Assembly: GCF_004217495.1 (NCBI RefSeq)
Contig: NZ_SHLC01000001.1
Coordinates: 3,286,001-3,350,000 of the forward strand
DNA from: Microterricola gilva
GTDB taxonomy: Bacteria; Actinomycetota; Actinomycetes; Actinomycetales; Microbacteriaceae
Length of the DNA: 64,000 nucleotides
Direction of reading: 5' to 3'
How positions within the stretch are numbered: position 1 is the stretch's first letter; every line of letters begins with the position of its first letter. The notes below the pieces were generated by a model. It searched no databases, was not told where the DNA came from, and saw only the letters and a program-made list of their open reading frames with translations. This document shows positions 1 through 8,587 of this stretch, in pieces. Position numbers and translations under genes: made by a program.

Positions 1-1
1 T

Positions 2-901
2 GCCCCCGTGCAACAGCTGCGGCTCAGCGCGCAGAAACTCAGCGCCGCCGATTCCGGTGAGTTGCTTCCAGTCGGTACCGCGAACGATGAGATCTCCCAC
101 CTCGCAGCCACGCTCAATGAGCTCATCACCAGACTGCGTGCATCGGCCAGCCGCGAACGCCAACTTGTCGCAGACGCAAGCCATGAACTACGAACTCCGA
201 TTGCGATCCTCACCACCCAGCTTCAGCTCGCGGCAGACACCTCCGCCCCTGTGGAACAGCTGGTCGAAGACATCGAGGGCGCCAGACGCAACGTCGCGCG
301 ACTCTCGACGCTCGTCACCTCGCTGCTGGAACTCTCCAGCTACGAGGCGGCCTCCGCTCGCGGCACCTCAACGGCGGCGGAGCTCGAAGGCGAGGCAATA
401 GATGCCGTGGAGCGTGCAGCATTTCGCGCCGCGGACAGCGGCATTCATGTCAGCTTTCTCGGGCCATCGGGCTCAAGGCAAGGCGCGGCGGAAGACTCCA
501 ACGCGGCCCGCTTCCCTATTCGCGCCGAGGACTTTGGTCGAGTGCTCGACAATCTCTGCAGCAACTCGCTGCAGGCGATGAAAGCCAGTGACGCGCCGTT
601 GAGCCCCAGGCTCCTCGAAGTGCGGATGCTGCAGTCCGGCGAAGCGCGCGACACGGTGACGTTTACGGTGAGCGATACCGGTGGTGGCCTTGCCCCCGAT
701 TTCGAGGCTCGCGCCTTCGAACGCTTCTCCCGCGAGGACGAATCGCGTGCCCACGGCGGGGCGGGTCTCGGCCTCGCGATAGTAGCCGCGATCGTCACGA
801 ATGCCGGCGGCGAAGTCGAACTCTCGAATCACTTCGGGACCGGTGTGGACGTGAGCATTACGCTTCGCGCGCTCCGGCAGGATGATTCACCTTCCCGGTA
901 G
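2..901 (+). CDS. Sensor histidine kinase, C-terminal part (5' truncated by window edge)
   Basis: The window opens inside this gene; the sensor part, membrane segments and start codon are missing. What remains is the end of a HAMP-like linker, a HisKA domain with the phospho-acceptor box DASHELRTP (His about 60 residues in), and a HATPase_c domain with N-box DNLCSNSLQ, G1 box SDTGGG and G2 box GGAGLGLAI. All catalytic boxes are intact. Such kinases autophosphorylate on the His and pass phosphate to a response regulator, usually encoded next to them; it is probably upstream of the window because the next gene is a MarR regulator. Ends with TAG. The stimulus cannot be inferred. Confidence 0.93.
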   Translation, partial: APVQQLRLSAQKLSAADSGELLPVGTANDEISHLAATLNELITRLRASASRERQLVADASHELRTPIAILTTQLQLAADTSAPVEQLVEDIEGARRNVARLSTLVTSLLELSSYEAASARGTSTAAELEGEAIDAVERAAFRAADSGIHVSFLGPSGSRQGAAEDSNAARFPIRAEDFGRVLDNLCSNSLQAMKASDAPLSPRLLEVRMLQSGEARDTVTFTVSDTGGGLAPDFEARAFERFSREDESRAHGGAGLGLAIVAAIVTNAGGEVELSNHFGTGVDVSITLRALRQDDSPSR

Positions 902-1097
902 GACGTCGGCGACGGGCGACAACTCGGGTGACATGGCCACGGAGTGGGCCAGTTCCGCCCCTCGACAAACTCGCAGAAAAATAACGATCAGATAACTAGC
1001 GTTCGTTACCGCTTCGTTATATATTCAAAGAGCGCCAGTTGTTTGCTGTGGCAGCTGGCGCAGAATGTGATTGCAGGACACTCTTGGTGCAAAGGGA

Positions 1098-1131
1098 GAG
1101 GGTCGGTCGTTAGCCTCAACGACCGGCCCTC
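1098..1131. other. Strong hairpin upstream of the marR-type gene
   Basis: Two 14-nt arms (1098-1111 and 1118-1131) pair with one G-T wobble around a 6-nt loop. No T-run follows, so it could be a GC-only terminator or a regulator site. A second, weaker inverted repeat (GCGCCAG at 1032-1038 and CTGGCGC at 1055-1061) lies upstream. The rest of the 902-1179 intergenic stretch holds no convincing gene. A TATTCT box at 1157-1162 is a possible -10 for the next gene. Confidence 0.5.
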
Positions 1132-1179
1132 AGTCACGTTAACCGCCCCGAATGCCTATTCTTAGGCTGGGGAGGCGCA

Positions 1180-1623
1180 ATGAGCCAGAGAACAGAGGCA
1201 GTCGCCGCGTGGGAATCACTTTTCCGTGCCCAGGTGAGCGTGATGCGCACCCTCGCGGCCGAGTTCCCCTCGCGCGAGATCTCACTCAATGAGTACGACG
1301 TGATGTTCAGCCTGAGCAGACAGCCGGGGCGGCGCTCGCGCCTGCGCGAACTCACCCGGCACATGCTGCTCACCCAGCCGAGCGTCAGCCGTCTCGTCGA
1401 CCGCATGTGCGCCCGCGGGCTGCTCGAGAAGGAGCACGACCCGGATGACGGCCGCGGGGCCGTGATCGTGCTGACGGATGCCGGCTACGCCCTGTTCCGC
1501 GAGGTCGCCGTCTCACACATGGACTCGATCACCCGCCGAGTCGGCGGCGCGCTCGATTCGAGTGAGATGGCCCAGCTGGCCGCACTCTGCGACAAACTGC
1601 GGGGCAACGGCACCACCGCCTGA
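1180..1623 (+). CDS. MarR-family transcriptional regulator
   Basis: 147 residues, the usual MarR length. The centre carries the winged helix: recognition-helix region QPSVSRLVDRMCARGLLEKE followed by the wing DPDDGRGAVIVLTDAG, which closely matches the family (DxRxxxVxLTxxG). MarR proteins bind palindromes as dimers and release DNA on binding small phenolics or on oxidation. GGGGAGG at 1169-1175 is a good ribosome site 4 nt before ATG. The gene stands alone: 5' neighbour is a kinase and 3' is a 400-nt gap, so no target gene is evident; autoregulation through the hairpin region upstream is possible. Confidence 0.88.
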   Translation: MSQRTEAVAAWESLFRAQVSVMRTLAAEFPSREISLNEYDVMFSLSRQPGRRSRLRELTRHMLLTQPSVSRLVDRMCARGLLEKEHDPDDGRGAVIVLTDAGYALFREVAVSHMDSITRRVGGALDSSEMAQLAALCDKLRGNGTTA

Positions 1624-2031
1624 ACCCGCCGGCGGGCATGACAATGGGACGGAGGCCCTACCCCCCGCCCCATTGCGGCGTCCCTCGCAGGATGCCTCTC
1701 AAACAGGCGACCCGAACATTGCCTGCCGAGCGCGAACACACCGCATCACCGAGGGTGAACGGTGCCCGGCCCAGGGGCGAGAGGCTGCGGGCAGTCCGCT
1801 CCGTCGAACGTCAGACGGAAATGGGGAATGCTGCGCGCGGCAGGCGCGCGCGGTCACCGCGCGTGCTGACGTGTGGAGTTCGGGCTCCATAGCCTGTTGC
1901 CTTTCGGGTCGGCGACAGTGGCTCGGCACGTCGCCGATGGCGACGCGTCAGGTCAACTGCGTGCGCGATCTGGGTGGATCAACGCACACTGCGATGATAA
2001 ACCCGGCGCCACCCATTCGGGTAGCACCGAT
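1624..2031. other. Intergenic stretch without a recognised gene
   Basis: About 400 nt of GC-rich sequence. Open frames exist on both strands but show no family resemblance and no ribosome site, so none is called. A short near-perfect palindrome (arms CGCGCGGT and ACCGCGCG at 1847-1863) is the only structure noticed. Confidence 0.5.
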
Positions 2032-2391
2032 TCAGCGACTGCCGACGAGCGCTCCCTGCGCCTCGGCCAAGCCGGCACGCCACGCCGAGTCGAGCGCCTC
2101 GCGCTCCTCGGTGCTCAGCTCGGCACGGAAGGCCGCAGCGAGTCCGGCCCAGCGCACGGCCGACTGGGCACGCACCTTCTCACCGGTGAACCCGGATTCG
2201 CGCACGGCGGCAAGGAAGCTCTCGTCGATGCGTGCCGCAACGGCGCCGCCCTCGTCGAGCCGGGCCACGTGCTCCCGGCCCTGGCGATAGGCCGGACCGC
2301 GAGCGGTGCGCTGCGCCGCGGCCTGTGCTGATGCGATCAGCGCGATCTCCTCGGCGGTGAGCGACTCAACTTGCTTCAAAAATGCGTCCAC
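2032..2391 (-). CDS. Conserved-looking hypothetical protein, 119 aa
   Basis: Family not recognised. GTG start at 2391 preceded by GAGGAG 7 nt away, which supports translation. The product is almost wholly helical, alanine/glutamate rich, without signal peptide, Cys or membrane segment; the N-terminus (MDAFLKQVESLTAEEIALI) reads like a small soluble helical-bundle protein. It is divergent from the 42-aa gene at 2535. Intact, with no sign of decay. Confidence 0.65.
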   Translation of the reverse strand: MDAFLKQVESLTAEEIALIASAQAAAQRTARGPAYRQGREHVARLDEGGAVAARIDESFLAAVRESGFTGEKVRAQSAVRWAGLAAAFRAELSTEEREALDSAWRAGLAEAQGALVGSR

Positions 2392-2534
2392 AACGAACTC
2401 CTCTCTCGTGAACCGTAACCGCCCACCCTAGCAAGTTTCGATCTTTTTTTCCTGATCAGATACGAGATGCTTTCCAATGGGGAATGGGCTATGGTCTTCG
2501 GAAGCTCACCGCACGATGAGAAGGAGTGATGTTC

Positions 2535-2663
2535 ATGGCCGGGAAATCCCCCAAGGGCAACAACGCAAAGAAGGCCCCGCAGCTCTCGCTGAAGGACAAG
2601 AGAGCAGCCAAGCGCGAGGAGAAGTCCGACACCGGATTCATCAAGCCCCGCAAGGGCCACTAG
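2535..2663 (+). CDS. Small basic lysine-rich protein, 42 aa
   Basis: Short gene with a near-ideal Shine-Dalgarno AAGGAG at 2521-2526, 8 nt before ATG. An in-frame ATG at 2529 is too close to that site to be the start. The product begins MAGKSPKGNNAKKAPQ and ends FIKPRKGH; roughly one residue in four is Lys or Arg, and it has no hydrophobic segment. Short basic proteins of this kind are common in actinobacteria but I know no function. A strong terminator follows 8 nt after the stop, which supports a real transcription unit. Confidence 0.75.
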   Translation: MAGKSPKGNNAKKAPQLSLKDKRAAKREEKSDTGFIKPRKGH

Positions 2664-2670
2664 ACACGAC

Positions 2671-2706
2671 AGACCGGGGCCGGCGCATGCGCGCCGACCC
2701 CGGTCT
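2671..2706. terminator. Bidirectional terminator between convergent genes
   Basis: Arms 2671-2686 and 2691-2706 pair over 16 positions with one mismatch around a 4-nt loop. It separates the + strand 42-aa gene from the end of the - strand MFS transporter gene. Confidence 0.85.
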
Positions 2707-2723
2707 TGTCTGTGCTGCGGTGG

Positions 2724-4460
<1,737 letters not shown>

Positions 4461-5114
4461 CTACGCGCTGAGCGTCGCGGCGAAGAGTCTCTTGGTGGCA
4501 TCCGCGGAGCTCAGCAGGTGGCTGGCGAAGGATGCCGTGTTCTCGGGGCGGAAGTAGAGGCCGGCCGCGCGGCGCACCATGACGCTGACGACACCGACGG
4601 CCATCTCGGCGATCGGGTCACCCTCCGGCAGGCCTTCACGTGTGCAGATGATGCCGGCGAGCAGCCGCTCCATCTCAGCACCCTCCCGGAGGAACTTGCC
4701 GAGCAGCTGCGGCTCGCGGGCGATCACCGCCTCCGGCGTCGTGATGTCTTGGCCGTCGGCGGCGAACTCCTCGAGGGTGACGATCACCATGGCGATCAGG
4801 TCGTCGATCAGGCTCGGTGAGATCCCCTGGCAGTCGGCCGGTCGGGCGTTGATGAAGGTGGTGAGGTGCTCGATGGGGATGCCGTCATCGCGGTGACCGA
4901 GCACCGCATCCTCTTTCGCGGCGAAGTAGTTGAAGAATGTGCGGCGGGAAACGCCGACGACCTCGCAGAGCTCCTCGACGGTGAAACCGTGCAGCCCGCG
5001 CTCGATGGTGAGGCGGCGCGCATTGCTCGTGAGCTCCCTGCGGGTGCGCTCCATGCGGCGCTCACGCGGGCCGGGCGCCGGGGCATCCGCCACAGTCTTT
5101 GCACTATCAATCAC
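4461..5114 (-). CDS. TetR/AcrR-family repressor, probable regulator of the downstream exporter
   Basis: 217 residues from GTG at 5114. The N-terminal HTH (about residues 24-70) reads RRELTSNARRLTIERGLHGF ... VGVSRRTFFNYFAAKEDA, the standard TetR pattern with FFNYF in the recognition helix; the C-terminal ligand domain is variable, as usual. A TTG at 5123 would lengthen it by 3 residues but lies within the -10 box, so I choose GTG 5114, which is close to the predicted transcript 5' end (leaderless). An inverted repeat overlaps promoter and start. The adjacent DHA2 exporter is the likely target. Confidence 0.9.
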   Translation of the reverse strand: MIDSAKTVADAPAPGPRERRMERTRRELTSNARRLTIERGLHGFTVEELCEVVGVSRRTFFNYFAAKEDAVLGHRDDGIPIEHLTTFINARPADCQGISPSLIDDLIAMVIVTLEEFAADGQDITTPEAVIAREPQLLGKFLREGAEMERLLAGIICTREGLPEGDPIAEMAVGVVSVMVRRAAGLYFRPENTASFASHLLSSADATKRLFAATLSA

Positions 5115-5150
5115 AAAGTGCAATTATGCACGAACTTGCCCAGAGTGCAA
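5099..5150 (-). promoter_or_regulatory. TetR-gene promoter with inverted-repeat operator and extra half-site
   Basis: Read on the - strand: -35 TTGCAC at 5150-5145, then -10 CATAAT at 5128-5123 with 16-nt spacing. The inverted repeat TTGCACT (5099-5105) / AGTGCAA (5117-5123) covers the start of transcription and the GTG codon. A third copy of AGTGCAA (5144-5150) overlaps the -35, 27 bp away. This is the layout expected for TetR self-repression. Confidence 0.7.
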
Positions 5151-5181
5151 AAACAGCCCCCGGAGCGAACTCCGGGGGCTG
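5149..5181 (-). terminator. Rho-independent terminator of the transglycosylase gene
   Basis: Perfect 12-bp stem (5154-5165 with 5170-5181). The loop is CGAA on the + strand, so UUCG in the transcript, followed by five U (5149-5153). The U-tract overlaps the -35 of the tetR-type gene that begins just downstream. Confidence 0.92.
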
Positions 5182-5201
5182 CTGTTATGGTGCGGCGGAA
5201 C

Positions 5202-6053
5202 CTAGTACCAGTTCATCGACTGCGAGTGGGCCCAGGCCGCGGACGGGCTGCCGTATCCGCGGGCGATGTAGTCGAGGCCCCAGGCGATCTGGGTGGCGGC
5301 GTTGGTCTCCCAGTCGGCGCCGGCCGAGGCCATCTTGCTGCCGGGCAGCGACTGCGGGATGCCGGTGGCGCCGCTGGATGCGTTGTAGGCGGTGTACGAC
5401 CAGCCCGACTCCTTCTGCCAGAGCTTTTCGAGGGCGGCGAACTGGTCCTCGCCCCAGCCGTACTTCTCGGCGGCCATGGTGCGTGCGACCTCGCGGGCGC
5501 CCTCCGGGGTGTTGTTGGCGGCGAGCTGGGCGGCAGCGGCGGCAGCGGCGGCGATGGCCGCCTCGTGCTCGGACACGGCGGCCTGCACGGCGCTGATCTC
5601 CGACTGCGTCTGCTTCGTGAGCGTGGTCACGTCGTCAAGCGGGAGCAACTCGAAGCCCTCAAGCGATGCGACGGATGCCGCGAGCGGCGCCGCGTCGACC
5701 TTGCCCTCGGCACTGGCGAGCGTGACTCCTGCGGCATCGATCGTCACCTTGGCCGAGCTCGCGGCGTGCGCCTTTGCGATCCCGGAGTAGACGCCGGCCC
5801 GATCGCTGCGGTCGGCGGCGCTGGCGTTCAGGGCCGCCGTCTCCTGCAGGGCGGCGTTGTGGGTGGCGACGCCATTGATGGCGAATCCCGAGCCCGCGAT
5901 CGCACCGATCGCGAGCACACCTCCGGCCATGAGCAGCCTTCGACGCGAGCGACGGCGCCGGGTCAGCCGGTGGCGGGAGAGTTCCGCGGGTTCGGCCTTG
6001 GCAGGGCTGGTTGGGTTGGCGGTTGGCGATGTCGAGAGCGAATCAGGCTGCAT
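5202..6053 (-). CDS. Secreted lytic transglycosylase-like protein (C-terminal SLT-type domain)
   Basis: 283 residues from ATG at 6053. A basic stretch (RHRLTRRRRSRRRL) precedes a hydrophobic segment LLMAGGVLAIGAIAGSGFAI: a signal anchor. The middle is an Ala-rich helical linker. The last 100 residues (EKYGWGEDQFAALEKLWQKE ... SGATGIPQSLPGSKMASAG ... GLDYIARGYGSPSAAWAH) are the actinobacterial SLT-like domain with the catalytic-type Glu in LWQKESGW and GIPQ motif. It would cleave peptidoglycan glycan strands outside the membrane. The open frame extends upstream to 6185 without a better start. Alone, ended by a UUCG-loop terminator. Confidence 0.85.
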   Translation of the reverse strand: MQPDSLSTSPTANPTSPAKAEPAELSRHRLTRRRRSRRRLLMAGGVLAIGAIAGSGFAINGVATHNAALQETAALNASAADRSDRAGVYSGIAKAHAASSAKVTIDAAGVTLASAEGKVDAAPLAASVASLEGFELLPLDDVTTLTKQTQSEISAVQAAVSEHEAAIAAAAAAAAQLAANNTPEGAREVARTMAAEKYGWGEDQFAALEKLWQKESGWSYTAYNASSGATGIPQSLPGSKMASAGADWETNAATQIAWGLDYIARGYGSPSAAWAHSQSMNWY

Positions 6054-6188
6054 AACTGGAGAGAAATCTTTTCGTTTGGCGGCGGCGCCGGGCGGCGCAA
6101 AGCACCAAGCCTGAACTACGAAAATGTACGAACCCTCATCTTTTGCTGGGCAAAGCATCCATATGCATGGACTTCGACGCCCCACACG

Positions 6189-6270
6189 CTGATCGAGTAG
6201 GCCGCCTGCGGCCGTATCGAGATCCCGGCGGCCTCGATCTCGATACGCTCGTTCCTCGCTACTCGATCAG
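6189..6270. repeat. Composite inverted repeat (REP-like), next to a TCGACAAGCTCAACC element
   Basis: Outer arms CTGATCGAGTAG (6189-6200) / CTACTCGATCAG (6259-6270) and inner arms CGTATCGAGAT (6213-6223) / ATCTCGATACG (6237-6247) are each perfect. Immediately after, at 6286-6306, lies a copy of the GACAAGCTCAACCGGCGG unit, related to the repeats at 44288-44365 and 47016. It sits between the transglycosylase promoter region and the end of the acyl-CoA synthetase gene. No coding gene is seen in 6054-6309. Confidence 0.75.
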
Positions 6271-6309
6271 CGGCGTGTGCGCGATGTCGACAAGCTCAAC
6301 CGGCGGGGC

Positions 6310-8058
6310 TCAGCCGCGCTTGAGCCCGGGGAAGTCCTCTTCGCGCCACTCCCCCGGCGAGCGCACGCCGGCGTCCGCGGCATCCACCTCGCGCTGGCGC
6401 AACTCGACCCGGCGGATCTTGCCCGAAGCCGTCTTGGGCAGCTCGAAGAATTCGATGCGACGCACCCGCATGTACGGCGGCAGCGACGCACGGGCGTGTG
6501 CGAGCACCGCGAGGGCTGTCGCCTCATCGGGCGAGACTCCGGCGGCGAGCGCGATGTAGGCCTTCGTGATGTTGAGCCGTGTGGCATCCGGGGCCCCGAC
6601 GACCGCGGCCTCGGCAACGGCCGGGTGCTCGATCAGGATGCTCTCGACCTCGAAGGGGGAGACCTTGTAGTCGCTGGACTTGAAGATATCGTCGGTGCGG
6701 CCGATGAAGGTCAGCGTGCCGTCGTCGGCCCGGCTGGCGACGTCACCGGTGTGGAAGTAGCCGCCGCGCATCGACTCGCGGGTGCGGGCGTCATCGCCGA
6801 GGTAGCCCGTCATGAGGTTCAACGGCCGGGTGCCGAGGTCGAGGCAGATCTCCCCCTCCCCGTTCGTCGACGGTGCGCCGGTGATCGGGTCGACGATGGC
6901 GACGCTCACGCCGGGCAGCGGGAGACCCATCGCACCGGGAACCAGCTGCGCTCCTGGGGTGTTGCCGATGAGTGCAGTGGTCTCGGTCTGGCCGTAGCCG
7001 TCGCGGATGTCGAGCCCCCACCACTCGCGGATGCGGGCGATGACCTCGGGGTTCAGCGGTTCGCCGGCCGAGAGCAGCTCGCGCAGCCCGCGCGGCTTCT
7101 CGCGCACCTCACTCTGGATCAGCATGCGCCAGACGGTCGGCGGCGCGCAGAAGGTGGCGACGCCCGCCCGGTCGAGCTGGGCGACGAGGGCAGTGGCATC
7201 GAAGCGCGAGTAGTTGTAGACGAACACCGTCGCGCCGGCGATCCACGGCGCGAAGAAGCTGCTCCAGGCGTGCTTGCCCCAGCCGGCCGAGCTGATCGCC
7301 ATGTGCACGTCACCCGGTTGCACGCCGATCCAGTACATCGTGCTGAGGTGGCCGACCGGGTACGAGAGGTGGCTGTGCACGACCATCTTGGGCAGGCTCG
7401 TCGTTCCCGAGGTGAAGTAGATCAGCGCCGGGTCCCGGCTGCCGACGGTGTTCTCGATCGCGGATGCCGGCGCCGCCGCCGCGTCGGCCATGTCGAGCCA
7501 GCCGGCGGGCGCGGCCGCGCCGGCCTCTCCCGCACCGACGCAGATGCCGCGGTACTCGCCGGGCACGCCGCTGAACTTGGCGGCATCCGTCGGGTCGGCG
7601 ATGATGAAGCGCACCGCGGCGCGCTCCACCCGGTCGGCCAACTCGGCCGGGCCGAGCACAACCGAGCTCGGCAGAATGACGGCGCCGAGCTTCAGCACAG
7701 CGAGCATCGAGTCCCACAGCTCGACCCGGTTGCCGAGCATGAGCATGACGGCGTCGCCCGGGCGCACCCCCTCGGCTCGCAGCCAGTTGGCGAGTCGGTT
7801 GGAGCGATCGCGCATCTCGGCGAAGCTGTAGCTGGCCTCGCTGCCGTCTTCCTCGACGATCCAGAGCGCGGCCTCGTCGTTGCCCTCGGCCAGCACATCG
7901 AACCAGTGCTGCGCCCAGTTGAAGTGCTCGCCGACCTCCGGCCAACTGAATTCGGCGCGGGCCCGCTCGCCGTCGCTGCGGAGAGCAAGGAGGTGGTCGC
8001 GGGCTGCCCGCAGAGCGGTCGTTCCGGCGTGTTCGCGGGTGCTGTCGTTGGCGGCCAT
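6310..8058 (-). CDS. AMP-forming acyl-CoA synthetase
   Basis: 582 residues. Adenylate-forming enzyme motifs in order: P-loop YFTSGTTSLPKMVVHSH (A3), DGYGQTETT (A5), YFHTGDVASRADDGT and GRTDDIFKSSDYKVSP (A7-A8), and the catalytic Lys in KTASGKIRRVE near the C-terminus (A10). It activates a carboxylate with ATP and joins it to CoA; length and the SSDYKVSPFEVE segment suggest the medium-chain/acetate-type branch, but the substrate is not readable. ATG 8056-8058 lies 6 nt after a CAAGAT box on the - strand, consistent with a leaderless message. Divergent from the membrane-protein gene at 8107. Confidence 0.92.
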   Translation of the reverse strand: MAANDSTREHAGTTALRAARDHLLALRSDGERARAEFSWPEVGEHFNWAQHWFDVLAEGNDEAALWIVEEDGSEASYSFAEMRDRSNRLANWLRAEGVRPGDAVMLMLGNRVELWDSMLAVLKLGAVILPSSVVLGPAELADRVERAAVRFIIADPTDAAKFSGVPGEYRGICVGAGEAGAAAPAGWLDMADAAAAPASAIENTVGSRDPALIYFTSGTTSLPKMVVHSHLSYPVGHLSTMYWIGVQPGDVHMAISSAGWGKHAWSSFFAPWIAGATVFVYNYSRFDATALVAQLDRAGVATFCAPPTVWRMLIQSEVREKPRGLRELLSAGEPLNPEVIARIREWWGLDIRDGYGQTETTALIGNTPGAQLVPGAMGLPLPGVSVAIVDPITGAPSTNGEGEICLDLGTRPLNLMTGYLGDDARTRESMRGGYFHTGDVASRADDGTLTFIGRTDDIFKSSDYKVSPFEVESILIEHPAVAEAAVVGAPDATRLNITKAYIALAAGVSPDEATALAVLAHARASLPPYMRVRRIEFFELPKTASGKIRRVELRQREVDAADAGVRSPGEWREEDFPGLKRG

Positions 8059-8106
8059 TGTTCTATCTTGCCGTCGATTCGGCCGGCCAGGCGCTACGGT
8101 CGAGGC

Positions 8107-8484
8107 ATGCCCGTCATCGCAGCGGTCGCGGCGACCGTCATCCTCGGCGTCCTCGCCGTCTTCCAGGGCGCACTCGCGGCCGGAGCGCCGTTGGGTCGAT
8201 TCGCATGGGGCGGGGCGCACACGCGGCTCCCTACCGCGCTGCGCATCGGCAGCGCGGTGTCGATCGTGCTCTACGCGCTCTTCGCCGTGGTGCTGCTCGA
8301 CCGCGCCTCGGTCATCTCGGTTCTGCCTGATGCCGTGAGCGTGGTGGGGACGTGGGTGCTCTTCGGCTACTTCGTGGTCGGCACTGTCATGAATGGGATC
8401 TCGCGCAGCCGCTCGGAACGGCTGACGATGACGCCGTGCTGCCTGGTGTTGGCCGTGTTGACGCTCATCGTCGCGCTCTCCTGA
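8107..8484 (+). CDS. Small integral membrane protein, about four TM segments
   Basis: 125 residues with hydrophobic stretches at roughly 3-26, 42-62, 72-93 and 106-124 and few charges. No family recognised beyond generic actinobacterial small membrane proteins. The ATG lies 6 nt after a TACGGT box (8095-8100), so it may be translated leaderless; it is divergent from the acyl-CoA synthetase with a 48-nt shared promoter region. Ends 50 nt before a strong terminator. Confidence 0.75.
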   Translation: MPVIAAVAATVILGVLAVFQGALAAGAPLGRFAWGGAHTRLPTALRIGSAVSIVLYALFAVVLLDRASVISVLPDAVSVVGTWVLFGYFVVGTVMNGISRSRSERLTMTPCCLVLAVLTLIVALS

Positions 8485-8533
8485 CCACAGTCACCGCGCG
8501 ACAGACTCATCGCCGGTCGACCGGGGCAGACAG

Positions 8534-8569
8534 CAGTCCGGGGCCTGGCATGCGCCAGACCCCGGACTG
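8534..8569. terminator. Bidirectional terminator hairpin
   Basis: Ten-bp outer arms CAGTCCGGGG (8534-8543) and CCCCGGACTG (8560-8569) with a TGGC/GCCA inner stem. It lies between the convergent membrane-protein and glycosidase genes. Confidence 0.75.
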
Positions 8570-8587
8570 TGTGCAATCGTGCTCAGG

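Noticed and set aside
6054-6188. c-di-AMP (ydaO-type) riboswitch before the transglycosylase
   Set aside because: Such switches often precede wall hydrolases in actinobacteria, but I could not find the conserved core sequences.
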